Below the pieces are notes generated by a model. It was not told the origin of the DNA and searched no databases. It saw only the letters and a program-made list of their open reading frames with translations. This document shows, piece after piece, positions 34,047 through 43,102 of a DNA stretch of 64,000 nucleotides (its first letter is position 1; each line of letters starts with the position of its first letter). The DNA is taken from positions 186,001 to 250,000 of the forward strand of contig CAWJFC010000028.1 of the NCBI GenBank assembly GCA_963841945.1. The letters run 5' to 3'. Both the position numbers and the translations under genes were made by a program. Source of the stretch: Acidiflorens sp963841945 (GTDB lineage: Bacteria; Acidobacteriota; Terriglobia; Terriglobales; Acidobacteriaceae).

Positions 34047-34560
34047 GGGTTCGGCGCATGACCGTGGGGCGCGGGCGGCGGGAACTTCAGCGGCTGTCTT
34101 GACGGTGAGTGACTCGTGCTCGCGGGGAGAAAAGCCGGATCTGTCGGGTCCGGCGGTGGCGGAGGCGCTGGAGCGGCGCGGGTTTCGAGTGGTGGAGCGC
34201 GGGCTCGTGGCCGACGAGCAAGGCGAAATTCAGGAAAAATTGATTCGCTTGTGCGGAATGGCGCGGCTGGTTGTCACTACGGGTGGGACGGGAATTGCCG
34301 CGCGTGATGTGACGCCCGAGGCTACGCGGGCGGTGTGCGACCGGATCATTGAGGGAATCGGAGAATTGATGCGGGCTGAGGGGATACGGAGGACGCGGTT
34401 TGCAGCACTCAGCCGCGGCGTCTGCGGAGCTCGCGAGACTTGCTTGATTCTTAATTTGCCGGGAAGCCCGGCGGGGGCGGTGGAGTCACTGGACGCGGTG
34501 ATCGATCTGCTGCCACATGCGCTGGATTTGGTGGCGGGAAAGACAGAACACATTGGATGA
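34027..34560 (+). CDS. mog: Molybdopterin adenylyltransferase (Mog/MoaB type)
   Basis: MoaB/Mog fold protein that adenylates molybdopterin before MoeA acts, 177 aa. ATG 34027 (MSSSTPEGSAHDRGARAAGT) follows GAGGGGGAAG; the frame upstream to 33946 lies within the preceding gene and is ignored. Motifs: AAVLTVSDSCSRGEKPDLSG, VVTTGGTGIAARDVTPEATR, FAALSRGVCGARETCLILNL and PGSPAGAVESLDAVIDLLPH. Mog and MoaB cannot be told apart safely here. With moeA and moaC it forms a dispersed Moco set on the plus strand. Confidence 0.9.
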   Translation: MSSSTPEGSAHDRGARAAGTSAAVLTVSDSCSRGEKPDLSGPAVAEALERRGFRVVERGLVADEQGEIQEKLIRLCGMARLVVTTGGTGIAARDVTPEATRAVCDRIIEGIGELMRAEGIRRTRFAALSRGVCGARETCLILNLPGSPAGAVESLDAVIDLLPHALDLVAGKTEHIG

Positions 34561-34597
34561 TCTGGCGATCGGGTGATCGGGTGATCGGGTCATTGAA
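34558..34597. repeat. 8-bp tandem repeat (GATCGGGT), starts at mog stop
   Basis: tgatctgg, cgatcggg, tgatcggg, tgatcggg, tcattgaa. The first three bases are the mog stop codon. The unit is the same word as the array at 5424-5463. Confidence 0.75.
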
Positions 34598-34669
34598 AAC
34601 GCCCCGCACATCGATGGTCGCGCCTCACGTTTCGCGTACACTATTTCTTCCTGACTGAGTCCTCTTTCA

Positions 34670-35305
34670 TTGAACAAACTCAAACATTTTTTGCACGCTT
34701 ATTCTGAGTGGATTAAGCACGCGCTTGCGCCGCTAGGGCCTTGGGGCATGCTGGCTTTTGCGGCGGTGGACGGATCGTTTCTCGGCATGCCGCTGGACGC
34801 CATTTTTTGCGGGTACGTGTATACGGACCGGTCGCGCTTTCTTTTGTATGTACTGCTGGGGTCGGTGGGGTCGGCGCTGGGAAGCATTGTCTGGTATGTG
34901 ATCGGATACATGGGCGGCGAGGTACTGCTGCGCAAACGGTTGACGCCGGCGAAGTTTGAGAAGATTCACGCGTCGTTTGAGAAGCATGAATTCTGGGCGC
35001 TGATGTTTCCCGCGATGCTGCCGCCGCCGACGCCGTTCAAGCTGGTGGTGCTCGCCGCGGCGGGATTCGAGATGAACTTCGGGCACTTTCTGCTGGCGAT
35101 TTTTGCCGGACGGTTTGTGCGCTTTCTGATTGAAGCCTTGCTGACGCTGTGGTTCGGGCCGCAAGTCGTTACCCTGACTACCAGTTTATTTGCCCACCAT
35201 TATTGGGGCGTTCTGATCGCGGCGGTAATGGCGGTGCTCGCGTGGCTGGCCTGGCGACAGATCAGCCGCCGCAAGAAGGCTCCGCAAAAAAGAAGCGCAG
35301 CGTAA
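34670..35305 (+). CDS. VTT (DedA-like) membrane protein
   Basis: 211-aa polytopic membrane protein with a VTT/SNARE-associated domain. TTG start at 34670 gives MNKLKHFLHAYSEWIKHALA; the next Met is within the first helix, so TTG is preferred although its ribosome site is weak. Typical DedA elements: FAAVDGSFLGMPLDAIFCGY, GSVGSALGSIVWYVIGYMGG, and the reentrant-loop-like MFPAMLPPPTPFKLVVLAAA. The C-terminus is Lys/Arg-rich (RQISRRKKAPQKRSAA). DedA-type proteins are linked to lipid scrambling and proton-motive-force homeostasis. Monocistronic; convergent with the next gene. Confidence 0.88.
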   Translation: MNKLKHFLHAYSEWIKHALAPLGPWGMLAFAAVDGSFLGMPLDAIFCGYVYTDRSRFLLYVLLGSVGSALGSIVWYVIGYMGGEVLLRKRLTPAKFEKIHASFEKHEFWALMFPAMLPPPTPFKLVVLAAAGFEMNFGHFLLAIFAGRFVRFLIEALLTLWFGPQVVTLTTSLFAHHYWGVLIAAVMAVLAWLAWRQISRRKKAPQKRSAA

Positions 35306-35344
35306 ACCCTTCACGCTGCGGGGACAATTTCGAAAACTTATCGA

Positions 35345-35893
35345 TCACGCTGCGGTTGCGCGATGCGCCTCGCTCGAATGCGAAAGCGCGGCGGCCAGAG
35401 CGGGCAAGCCGAACATCGCGGCGGCAAAGAGCAGGTCACCTTCCAGCGTATGGCGGAAGAATGGAATGCCGGCGGCGTAACAGGTCGTCAGTCCTGCAAG
35501 ACTCTTCGGATAGGTCGGCCAGCAGGCCCACACAGCGAAATTGCTCACAATAAAGAAAGAGACGGAGGCGCCGAGGGTCGCGCCACCGACGCGCAGCCAA
35601 TCTTTCGTCTCACGCAGGCTGGTGTTCCCGGTCAAGCTCGTGCCGAGCCAGAGAATGGCGGCGTACCAGAGCCATGTGAAGTAGTGGTCCCAGGTGAACT
35701 GATAGGCGTAGACGAATTTGGTGAGGATGACGTCGGAGACGGCAAGAAGCGCGAACGGGACCCAGAGCTGGCGGCGCGAGCCACGGGCGCCAAAATAGAG
35801 CAGGGCGGCCGCGACGGGGGTGAAGTTCCACGGGTGCGGCATGAACGGCATGCGCAGGGCAACGGCGAAAAGTACGAATAGATAAGCCAGCAT
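35345..35893 (-). CDS. DUF6580 family membrane protein
   Basis: 182 aa, four to five hydrophobic helices, no soluble domain. The start MLAYLFVLFAVALRMPFMPH is followed by the family hallmark PWNFTPVAAALLYFGARGSR; SFFIVSNFAVWACWPTYPKS and AAGIPFFRHTLEGDLLFAAA are also characteristic. Proposed as a putative transport protein, resembling the substrate-specific subunits of energy-coupling transporters, but no energising module is nearby. Function otherwise unknown. Confidence 0.8.
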   Translation of the reverse strand: MLAYLFVLFAVALRMPFMPHPWNFTPVAAALLYFGARGSRRQLWVPFALLAVSDVILTKFVYAYQFTWDHYFTWLWYAAILWLGTSLTGNTSLRETKDWLRVGGATLGASVSFFIVSNFAVWACWPTYPKSLAGLTTCYAAGIPFFRHTLEGDLLFAAAMFGLPALAAALSHSSEAHRATAA

Positions 35894-36032
35894 GATTCAC
35901 CTCACTGATGACAATTAGGATTGTCGGGCTTGGAGCGGGAGTTGGTCAAGGGACGCGGGCGCGAGTATTGTCCCAATTTGCCCTTTTGCCACGGAGGGCC
36001 AGAGCTTTTGCCATGCAGTCCTAAATCTTTTA

Positions 36033-36060
36033 CCACGGAGTCACAGAGGCACGGAGAAGA
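36033..36060. repeat. Heptamer repeat (CACGGAG type)
   Basis: ccacgga, gtcacag, aggcacg, gagaaga, in the 265-base gap between the DUF6580 gene start and the DUF457 gene stop. A partial sister word (gccacggaggg) occurs at 35988-35998. Similar CACGGAG words are frequent in environmental bacterial intergenic DNA (recollection, not checked). Confidence 0.55.
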
Positions 36061-36158
36061 TCTCGCTTCCGCAAAAACTAAATACCGAACAAGTCGGTTG
36101 AACGCGACCGTCGTGTCGGAGTTTGGTAAGCGACAAATTCCTACGCGGCGGCGCGGCA

Positions 36159-37220
36159 TCAATGCTGCTGGCTGCTGTCGCCACGCATTCCCATCTGTCC
36201 GCTGATAACCTTCAGGTCTCGCGTGAGGAAGACGCTGGCGCCGAGCGGGGAATTCGCGCCCTGGCCGGGATAGGCGTAACGAAGATCACGGAAACGAACG
36301 CGATAGGCAGCCTGATGGTTGGCTATGCCGGGATTGAGTTCTTCGGTCTCCGTGATCGGGTATTGCGCCCAACTGAGGTAGACCTGTCCTAAGTAGCTTC
36401 TCTTTGCGGCCAGCGTTGCGGGCGTTTCTTCGGGCTTGTAACGAATCTGCATGGCGCCCTCGGGATCGACTTCCGGCGCGATGGAATCGACGTCCATAGT
36501 TGCGGAGAAGGCAGGCGTTTCGGCAACCGCGAACCAGCGAAAGGGAGTAAGCGCGTAGGAATAGGCGGAGACGCGCACGGCATCGACATTCTGGTAGGTT
36601 CTGGCCTCGAGTGCGGCGAGGGCGCGGCGATGCTCGTAATCTCGAAGGCCCCAGAAGGCAAAGACAGCCACCAGAGCGACGATCGCGGCGAGGCGTCCGG
36701 GCGGGCCAGGGTTCTTCCGGCCGGAGCTGATTTCCTGATTGATTAACGAAAAAAGTGCCGGGACGATGAGTCCGAGGATCAGCAGAACGAGGATCACGGG
36801 ATCGACGATGTAGACGATGTCCCAGGAGATCCAGCGTTCGGAGAACGGCCAGAAAGGGCGGACGCCGTAGCTGTTGGTGTAGTCGAGCACGATGTGGCTA
36901 AGGCCGGCGAGGCAAGCGTAAGCGTAGAGCAGTCCCCAGCGCGGCGGAAGATTCGGATTGCGCGTTTTGCGCTTACGGAGACGCCATATCCCATACATGA
37001 AAGCGACCACGGCGGCAGCCACGATGGGAACACCGAGGAAGGAGTGCGTGAAGCCGCGATGATGATTGAGGGCGAAGGCGGATCCGCCGAAACGGCTGAA
37101 AACGTCAAGGTCGGGGGCCTCGGCTGCGAGCGTGAGCGTTGCGGTGGCGAGAGCCGTTTTCCGATTCAGGCCGGCGCGGCCCATGTTAGCGCCGAATAGA
37201 AAATGGGTGACGGGTTCCAC
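36159..37220 (-). CDS. Membrane-bound metal-dependent hydrolase (DUF457/YdjM-like)
   Basis: 353 aa. The N-terminal half is the LexA-regulated membrane hydrolase domain: MEPVTHFLFGANMGRAGLNR, EAPDLDVFSRFGG, HHRGFTHSFLGVPIVAAAVV and LSHIVLDYTNSYGVRPFWPF. Conserved His/Asp residues are likely metal ligands, and five to six membrane helices run to about residue 205. The C-terminal 150 residues form a soluble periplasmic or cytoplasmic domain (NVDAVRVSAYSYALTPFRWF; GQVYLSWAQYPITETEEL). YdjM is SOS-regulated in E. coli, but I see no LexA box here. Activity unproven in the family. Confidence 0.87.
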   Translation of the reverse strand: MEPVTHFLFGANMGRAGLNRKTALATATLTLAAEAPDLDVFSRFGGSAFALNHHRGFTHSFLGVPIVAAAVVAFMYGIWRLRKRKTRNPNLPPRWGLLYAYACLAGLSHIVLDYTNSYGVRPFWPFSERWISWDIVYIVDPVILVLLILGLIVPALFSLINQEISSGRKNPGPPGRLAAIVALVAVFAFWGLRDYEHRRALAALEARTYQNVDAVRVSAYSYALTPFRWFAVAETPAFSATMDVDSIAPEVDPEGAMQIRYKPEETPATLAAKRSYLGQVYLSWAQYPITETEELNPGIANHQAAYRVRFRDLRYAYPGQGANSPLGASVFLTRDLKVISGQMGMRGDSSQQH

Positions 37221-37262
37221 GAGGCTTAGGAGAGTGTAGCTGATGCGGGGCCGGTCGGCGGT

Positions 37263-37311
37263 GTCCGGTTCAGAGGTCAGCGGTCTCGGTTCGGAGGTCA
37301 GCGGTCACCGA
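37263..37311. repeat. Heptamer tandem repeat, seven units
   Basis: gtccggt, tcagagg, tcagcgg, tctcggt, tcggagg, tcagcgg, tcaccga. Upstream of the DUF457 start on its strand. Shares tcagcgg and tcaccg with the array at 13392-13440. Confidence 0.75.
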
Positions 37312-37412
37312 TCACCTCTAAGAGAGGTGCCAGACCTCGTTCGCTGTGATTTCAAGAAATAACGGAGGCGGGTTGCGGCGCATCCAAGGGATGATCGCAA
37401 GGAGTGGCCTTC

Positions 37413-37940
37413 ATGAACGAAAGTCAAACCGACGGTAAGGTGGGCAACGAACTATTGGATGAGTTGTTTTCTGCGCTGGAAGACCTGGAGACGCAGAGCG
37501 CCGGGATATTGCAATTTTTGAAGGATAAGGGCCTGGCTACCGAGAAGGACCTTGCGCCCTATCTGGAAGAGGCAGCGAATGCAAGTGAGGTGCGATGGCG
37601 AGCGGCACGGCTTCGTATGGATGCGCTGCTGGCGGTCGCGATTCACGACGCCGAGGAAGAATTCGCGCGAAAGGTCGAGGAACGATCGCATAAAGAATCG
37701 ACTACCGGGAAAAAGAAAGAGCCGAGTGAAGGTGAGGGTGTGTGGGAGGCTGACGAAGATAGAAACGCTCAGAAACAGGGTCAGAAGGCGGACGAGGCTT
37801 CAGTGGTCGCGAGCGACGAGGAGGCCGACGCCAACGAGTCGGGAGAACCCGCGAAGGAAGAGCGTGCGCCTGAGAAAGAGGGAGGGAAAGGTACACCGAT
37901 CGAATCCGGTGGAGAGAGTCCTGGAAAAAAAGCGGCTTGA
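37413..37940 (+). CDS. Hypothetical acidic protein with disordered tail (175 aa)
   Basis: Not recognised. ATG 37413 lies eight bases after AAGGAG; the GTG at 37404 overlaps that site and is less likely. Residues 1-95 look helical (NELLDELFSALEDLETQSAG; LQFLKDKGLATEKDLAPYLE; AAIHDAEEEFARKVEER-like). From about residue 96 the sequence is highly charged and repetitive in Glu, Lys, Ala, Gly and Ser (EADEDRNAQKQGQKADEASV; GEPAKEERAPEKEGGKG), which suggests disorder. No signal peptide. Convergent with the broken vapC 43 bases downstream. Confidence 0.7.
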   Translation: MNESQTDGKVGNELLDELFSALEDLETQSAGILQFLKDKGLATEKDLAPYLEEAANASEVRWRAARLRMDALLAVAIHDAEEEFARKVEERSHKESTTGKKKEPSEGEGVWEADEDRNAQKQGQKADEASVVASDEEADANESGEPAKEERAPEKEGGKGTPIESGGESPGKKAA

Positions 37941-37983
37941 GGCCGCTGAGACAGATTTGGCGGGACTTCTTTGCGATTGCCGA

Positions 37984-38459
37984 TCAATGCGAGGGCTTAG
38001 CGGATCTGAAGCCAAGAACGAGATCCAGACCGGCAGCCGCGGCGAAGGCTCGGAAGTCATCGTCTCGCGTTATCAGTGGGACCGCGTGGTCAATACAGGT
38101 TTGCGCAATCAATGCGTCACCGAGGCGGGCCTCGCGACGTCTCGACAATACCCTGGCTCGCAGCAGCCCAGCCCGCTGCCAGTAGCCCGGATCAAGATCG
38201 AGTAGGGGTACATCGGCGAGCGCTTTGGCGACGCCCGCAGCAAGCTTTGGATCGCTCAGCAGTTCGGTAAGCACCGCGGGTACCATGACGACTTGCTGGT
38301 CTGAGAGGGCACGGTCCAGCAACGACGTATCCTCGGAAGACCGGTCTTTTCGGGGAGATTCTTGGCCGGGTGCTTTCTGGCGGCGGGCTTCCTGGTCAGC
38401 ACTTGCCCGGCGTCTTCCTGAAGGAATGCGATCCAGGTACTGGTATCGGCGGCGATCAT
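37984..38459 (-). pseudogene. vapC-like PIN toxin, disrupted by insertion and frameshift
   Basis: PIN-domain ribonuclease toxin in two frames. The N-terminus MIAADTSTWIAFLQEDAGQ (from ATG 38459) is in one frame; the rest (EDTSLLDRALSDQQVVMVPA, LTELLSDPKL, RLGDALIAQTCIDHAVPLIT, RDDDF) is in another and ends at 37984. Joining them requires removing about 80 bases (roughly 38332-38412) that do not fit PIN proteins and that carry inverted repeats. The acidic PIN residues (Asp5, the Glu in LTELL, the Asp in GDAL and ITRDDDF) all remain, so loss was probably recent. ATGA overlap with vapB at 38456. Confidence 0.75.
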
Positions 38460-38659
38460 CGATCGACTTTCAGATCGGCCAGGGAGCGGGAGAAGCGAAC
38501 TTTTCCCCGGAACTGACGGAGTTGCGCGTAGGTCTCCGAGGCCGCGACTAGTTTTAGACCGGCGCGAATCGTCTGGGTGATGCCCGAACCCGTGGCTCGT
38601 TGGGCCTTTGCGAGCAGGTCCGCAGGTATCTCGACGGTAATTTTGCGCGCGGTCTCCAT
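38456..38659 (-). CDS. vapB: VapB-like antitoxin
   Basis: 67-aa antitoxin of the DUF2191-like/ribbon-helix-helix type: METARKITVEIPADLLAKAQ, then ATGSGITQTIRAGLKLVAAS (arm plus helix pair for DNA binding), and a C-terminal toxin-binding tail (FRGKVRFSRSLADLKVDR). It overlaps the vapC start with ATGA. Antitoxins normally repress their own operon and neutralise the PIN toxin; since vapC is broken here, vapB is probably a remnant. Confidence 0.85.
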   Translation of the reverse strand: METARKITVEIPADLLAKAQRATGSGITQTIRAGLKLVAASETYAQLRQFRGKVRFSRSLADLKVDR

Positions 38660-38718
38660 GGCATCATCGTACCATAATTGATACCAGTATTGATTATGGT
38701 GTGTTGGGTGTCGGGGTT

Positions 38719-39669
38719 CTAGTTGGCGGAGGCGGGAACGACAATCGACAACGCGTCAGGTTCAACGGTCATGCGAGCTGGAAGGCGGCCGAGGAGTTCG
38801 CCATCGGCTTCGACATAGACGCGGTCGGCGGTTGCGCCTTGCTCGGGCAGCCGGCAGGTGATTTCTGAACAACTGACGAGATCGATGCCGGGAATTTCGC
38901 GGCGCCAACCGAGAAGAGCGCCGGCAACATACTGCAAATAGGCATTGCGGCTATCGGTGCGGCACATGACGGTGCGCAGGTCGGGACGCTCGAGATGAGC
39001 TCCGGGAACGAGTTCGCGAAGAACATTTCCGAAAAAGCGGATGCGGACGGAAAGAAGTTCGGTGAGCAGAGCGGAGTGTTGTTCGCCAGTGCCGTTGGAA
39101 TAGGTGGCTTCGAAGCGTCGCATGCGATGGGTCGCCCAGAGATGCCAGGCCTTCAGGTAGTAGGCAGCCATCCCCGAACGATTTTTCAGGTCGGCTGTGA
39201 GTTTGTAAAAGAGGTGGGCATCGACGCCCATTCCGGCGGCGACGGCGAAATACCGAGCCGCCGGTTTGCCGTGAAAATCCTCGTACTCGACACGGCCCAG
39301 GGGAATCCGGCGAACCTCACCGTTGACGGCGGCTCGGGCGGCGTCGCTGGGGCGCGATGGAAGGGCGAGATCGTGGGCAAGAGCGTTGGCGGTGCCGAAG
39401 GGCAGGATGGCTAGAGCGACCTGGGTGCCGGCAAGTTCCTGGATCACGTCATGGAGCGTGCCGTCGCCCCCGCAAGCAAAGACGGTGTCGCTGCCGCCAG
39501 CGACGGCGTAACGGGTGTGGATTGTGGCCTCATGGCTGGACCGGCACACGGTGAGATCGGTGTGAATACCGGCCGACTGGATGACGCCGATGGCGATGTC
39601 GAGTTCGCGGTCGCGGCTTTTGCCTTTGCGGCCGGAATTCGGATTGAACAAAATTGTCGCTTTACGCAT
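38719..39669 (-). CDS. Diacylglycerol kinase-family lipid kinase
   Basis: 316-aa DAGK/YegS-like lipid kinase. The NTP-binding loop GGDGT is at 67-71 (FACGGDGTLHDVIQELAG), LPFGTANALAHDLALP at 89-104, and FAVAAGMGVDAHLFYKL further on; NPNSGRKGK at 9-17 is the N-terminal phosphate loop. The C-terminal beta-sandwich includes RVYVEADGELLGRLPARM. Substrate could be diacylglycerol or another lipid; it might act with the nearby phosphatidyltransferase but is 8 kb away. Monocistronic on its strand. Confidence 0.9.
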   Translation of the reverse strand: MRKATILFNPNSGRKGKSRDRELDIAIGVIQSAGIHTDLTVCRSSHEATIHTRYAVAGGSDTVFACGGDGTLHDVIQELAGTQVALAILPFGTANALAHDLALPSRPSDAARAAVNGEVRRIPLGRVEYEDFHGKPAARYFAVAAGMGVDAHLFYKLTADLKNRSGMAAYYLKAWHLWATHRMRRFEATYSNGTGEQHSALLTELLSVRIRFFGNVLRELVPGAHLERPDLRTVMCRTDSRNAYLQYVAGALLGWRREIPGIDLVSCSEITCRLPEQGATADRVYVEADGELLGRLPARMTVEPDALSIVVPASAN

Positions 39670-39950
39670 GCACCCCGTTCTCGCGTGCCTTCAGTTTAGC
39701 GTATGGGAAATACCGCTTTGTGGCAGTCGTGTTAAAAGGCCACGGGTGCCAAAACGATCACGGGGGCTACAATTAACGATTCGCTTTTCATTCGCTTCCT
39801 ATTTGTGCTTCGTGCTAAACTGAACGAAATTGATGTGACAGCCAACACTTTTCGCTCCAGCCCGCGGGTGTAGGCTTCCCGGATAAAGTACCGGACATAA
39901 GTAAAAGAGCTTGAAACCCGCACTTCAGAAAACAATCAGGAGCAGCCATC

Positions 39951-41063
<1,113 letters not shown>

Positions 41064-41104
41064 GCCCTCGACTTGGCCGCGCGCAAAAACACGCCGCGAG
41101 TGAA

Positions 41105-41497
41105 CTACTCCGCGGCTTTGGCGGCCAGGGTTTCTACAACCGCGATGTTTTGCAGGAGGTCCGGCGGCAAGCCGTGACGCTCCTTCAGATATTCGGGCGC
41201 ATTGTAAGAGACCCATACCTTTCCGTCATTATCCTCAGCTACGAGAATCTTCAGGGGAAGATCGATGGCGATGCTAGGCGCGGCCAGCATGAGCGGCGTG
41301 CCGGCCTTCGGGCTGCCGAAGATGAGCAGCTTGGTGGCGGGCATCTTCATGCCAACTTTAGCGGCTTCGCCGCTGTGGTCGACGACGGCAAAGAGCGTCA
41401 CGCCCTTGGATTGAAGAATGTTCTTGAGCTTCTCCACGGTCTCGTCGACCGAATGATTGCTCGGCTTTGCGATGATTCCCTTCGGAGCTTGTGGCAT
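41105..41497 (-). CDS. DUF302 domain-containing protein
   Basis: 130 aa from ATG 41497 (MPQAPKGIIAKPSNHSVDET), with GGAGG five bases before it. The longer frame to 41779 runs through the SDR gene region and is not used. DUF302 pattern: SVDETVEKLKNILQSKGVTL, FAVVDHSGEAAKVGMKMPAT, LLIFGSPKAGTPLMLAAPSI, ALDLPLKILV-like core and VWVSYNAPEYLKERHGL. The family is widespread, small and of unknown function, possibly linked to redox or sulfur metabolism in some contexts. Lies 144 bases downstream of an SDR gene on the same strand. Confidence 0.87.
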   Translation of the reverse strand: MPQAPKGIIAKPSNHSVDETVEKLKNILQSKGVTLFAVVDHSGEAAKVGMKMPATKLLIFGSPKAGTPLMLAAPSIAIDLPLKILVAEDNDGKVWVSYNAPEYLKERHGLPPDLLQNIAVVETLAAKAAE

Positions 41498-41640
41498 CGG
41501 TGCCTCCGCGAGAATTGGATTCCGACTTGGTCTCCAGGATTCACTGCCTGGAGGATCCCCGCAGCGGGCGCCGGTAAAAGATCCTGCAGATTGTTTTTTT
41601 TCGAAAACCTTCAACTGATTTTCCCTTGGAGGGATTTTGT

Positions 41641-42408
41641 CTAGAGCGACTGGCCGCCCGAAACCTCGATCCGCTGGCCGGTGATCCAGTGATTTTCGTC
41701 TGCCAGTAGGGATGCCACTGCGCCGCCGATGTCGTCGGGCAGGCCGACGCGCCCGAGGGCGGTCTGCGATGCGACCCACTGATTGATCTCTTTGTTATCG
41801 CGCACCCTGCCGCCGCCAAAATCGGTTTCGATAGCGCCGGGCGCGACGATGTTGACCGAGATCTTGCGCGGGCCAAGTTCCTTTGCCAGGTAACGAGTGA
41901 GGACTTCCATGCCGCCTTTCATACTGGCATAGGCTGAATAGCCGGGGAGGGTGAAGCGCGCGAGGCCCGAGGAAATGTTAACGATGCGGCCGCCGTCTTT
42001 TAGCAAGGGCAGCAATTTCTGGGTCAGGAAGAACGGACCCTTGAAGTGGACTTTCATCAACTCGTCAAATTGATCCTCGGTTGTCTCCGGAAAGGGGGCG
42101 TAAACACCGATGCCCGCGTTATTGATCAGAAAGTCGAAATCGGAGCGCTTCCAGGTTGCTTGCAGCGTGGATTTGAATTGATCGATGAAGCCGTCGAATG
42201 ACTTGATGTCAGAGACATTGAGCGGGAGGGCAGCGGCTTTGCCGCCATGTTTTCCGATCTGGCTGACCACCTCTTCCGCTTCCGCCTTCTGGCTGTTGTA
42301 GGTGAGGACTACGCCGTGTCCCTTGGCGGCGACGTGCAGCGCCATGCTTTTGCCCAGACCGCGGCTTCCGCCGGTGATAAGGGCAATCTTCGGTGTTGCG
42401 TTGGGCAT
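41641..42408 (-). CDS. Short-chain dehydrogenase/reductase
   Basis: 255-aa classical SDR from ATG 42408 (AGGAG seven bases upstream). TGGSRGLG at 12-19, NNAG at 96-99, catalytic Ser147 (NISSGLARF), Tyr160 and Lys164 (YASMK), and the PG motif VAPGAIETDFGGG. The C-terminus WITGQRIEVSGGQSL is standard. Asn/Ser after the first beta strand (LTYNSQKAEAEE) suggests NADP(H). Substrate unknown. With the DUF302 gene it makes a small minus-strand pair convergent with recA. Confidence 0.9.
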   Translation of the reverse strand: MPNATPKIALITGGSRGLGKSMALHVAAKGHGVVLTYNSQKAEAEEVVSQIGKHGGKAAALPLNVSDIKSFDGFIDQFKSTLQATWKRSDFDFLINNAGIGVYAPFPETTEDQFDELMKVHFKGPFFLTQKLLPLLKDGGRIVNISSGLARFTLPGYSAYASMKGGMEVLTRYLAKELGPRKISVNIVAPGAIETDFGGGRVRDNKEINQWVASQTALGRVGLPDDIGGAVASLLADENHWITGQRIEVSGGQSL

Positions 42409-42524
42409 TGTTCGATCTCCTGGGCTCATTACTCATTATCAGATACGCCTGGCGCTCGGTTCGACTCACGGCTGAGGGAGAATTCGCGAATCGCGATATG
42501 GTTGCTAAGTCGTGCCGCCGAGCC

Positions 42525-42540
42525 GTTACCTTTTGGTAAC
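42525..42540. promoter_or_regulatory. Inverted repeat GTTAC-N6-GTAAC upstream of pilZ gene
   Basis: GTTACC-TTTT-GGTAAC, a perfect 6-bp dyad 120 bases before the PilZ start. The same GTTAC-N6-GTAAC form occurs at 53780-53794 ahead of fliM. GCCGATTA at 42605-42612, with TAGA 16 bases upstream, could be a weak sigma-28 promoter. Confidence 0.45.
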
Positions 42541-42660
42541 TTTCACCCATGTCCATAGGAGTACCTGAAGGTAATCGGAGACCCTAGAGTGGCGAGAACG
42601 GAATGCCGATTATGTCAGGTACCGCTCATTGGAAGAGCTTTGAGCTGGTGTGGATCGGCC

Positions 42661-43011
42661 ATGAATTTCGAGAAGCAACCCGTGAGCGGGACGGTCGTGC
42701 CGCAGGATCGACGGGCGTATCCTCGTCTTCCACTCCAGTTGCAGATTGAGCTGCGGGAGGAAGGAAGTGACGTTCCGTCTCGGCTGCAAACGAGCGACCT
42801 CAGCGTGGGAGGGTGTTACGTCGAGCTGATGATGACCCTGCCGGTCGGCACCTTGGTGAATATAACGCTCTGGCTGGGCGAGACTCCGGTGCGCATTCGG
42901 GCACGGGTAGTCACACGCCATCCGCAATACGGCAATGGCGTAATGTTTCTCGAATTTCAGGGCGACGGAAAGCAGATGCTCGAACACTACATCGACGCGA
43001 TGAGCGGGTAG
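42661..43011 (+). CDS. PilZ domain protein (c-di-GMP receptor candidate)
   Basis: 116 aa from ATG 42661 (MNFEKQPVSGTVVPQDRRAY). Carries both halves of the c-di-GMP-binding signature: RxxxR in DRRAYPRLPL and DxSxxG in DLSVGGCYVE. The remainder is a single PilZ barrel (VGTLVNITLWLGETPVRIRA; NGVMFLEFQGDGKQMLEHYI). Upstream starts to 42589 add a cysteine-rich non-family segment. No other domain, so probably an adaptor acting on motility or secretion. The neighbouring EAL-HDOD gene points the same way. Confidence 0.88.
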   Translation: MNFEKQPVSGTVVPQDRRAYPRLPLQLQIELREEGSDVPSRLQTSDLSVGGCYVELMMTLPVGTLVNITLWLGETPVRIRARVVTRHPQYGNGVMFLEFQGDGKQMLEHYIDAMSG

Positions 43012-43102
43012 TTCGTCCTCTTTTCAGCGGCACTTCACTTCCGGCGACATTCGTGTTTCGGCGTGTGTATTGATCAGGCCGGAAGATTGTGATGGGTACT
43101 GC

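Noticed and set aside
39670..39950. Possible SOS/LexA box upstream of recA
   Set aside because: Words such as CTGAACGAAATTG looked suggestive, but no clear dyad of a known LexA type could be supported.
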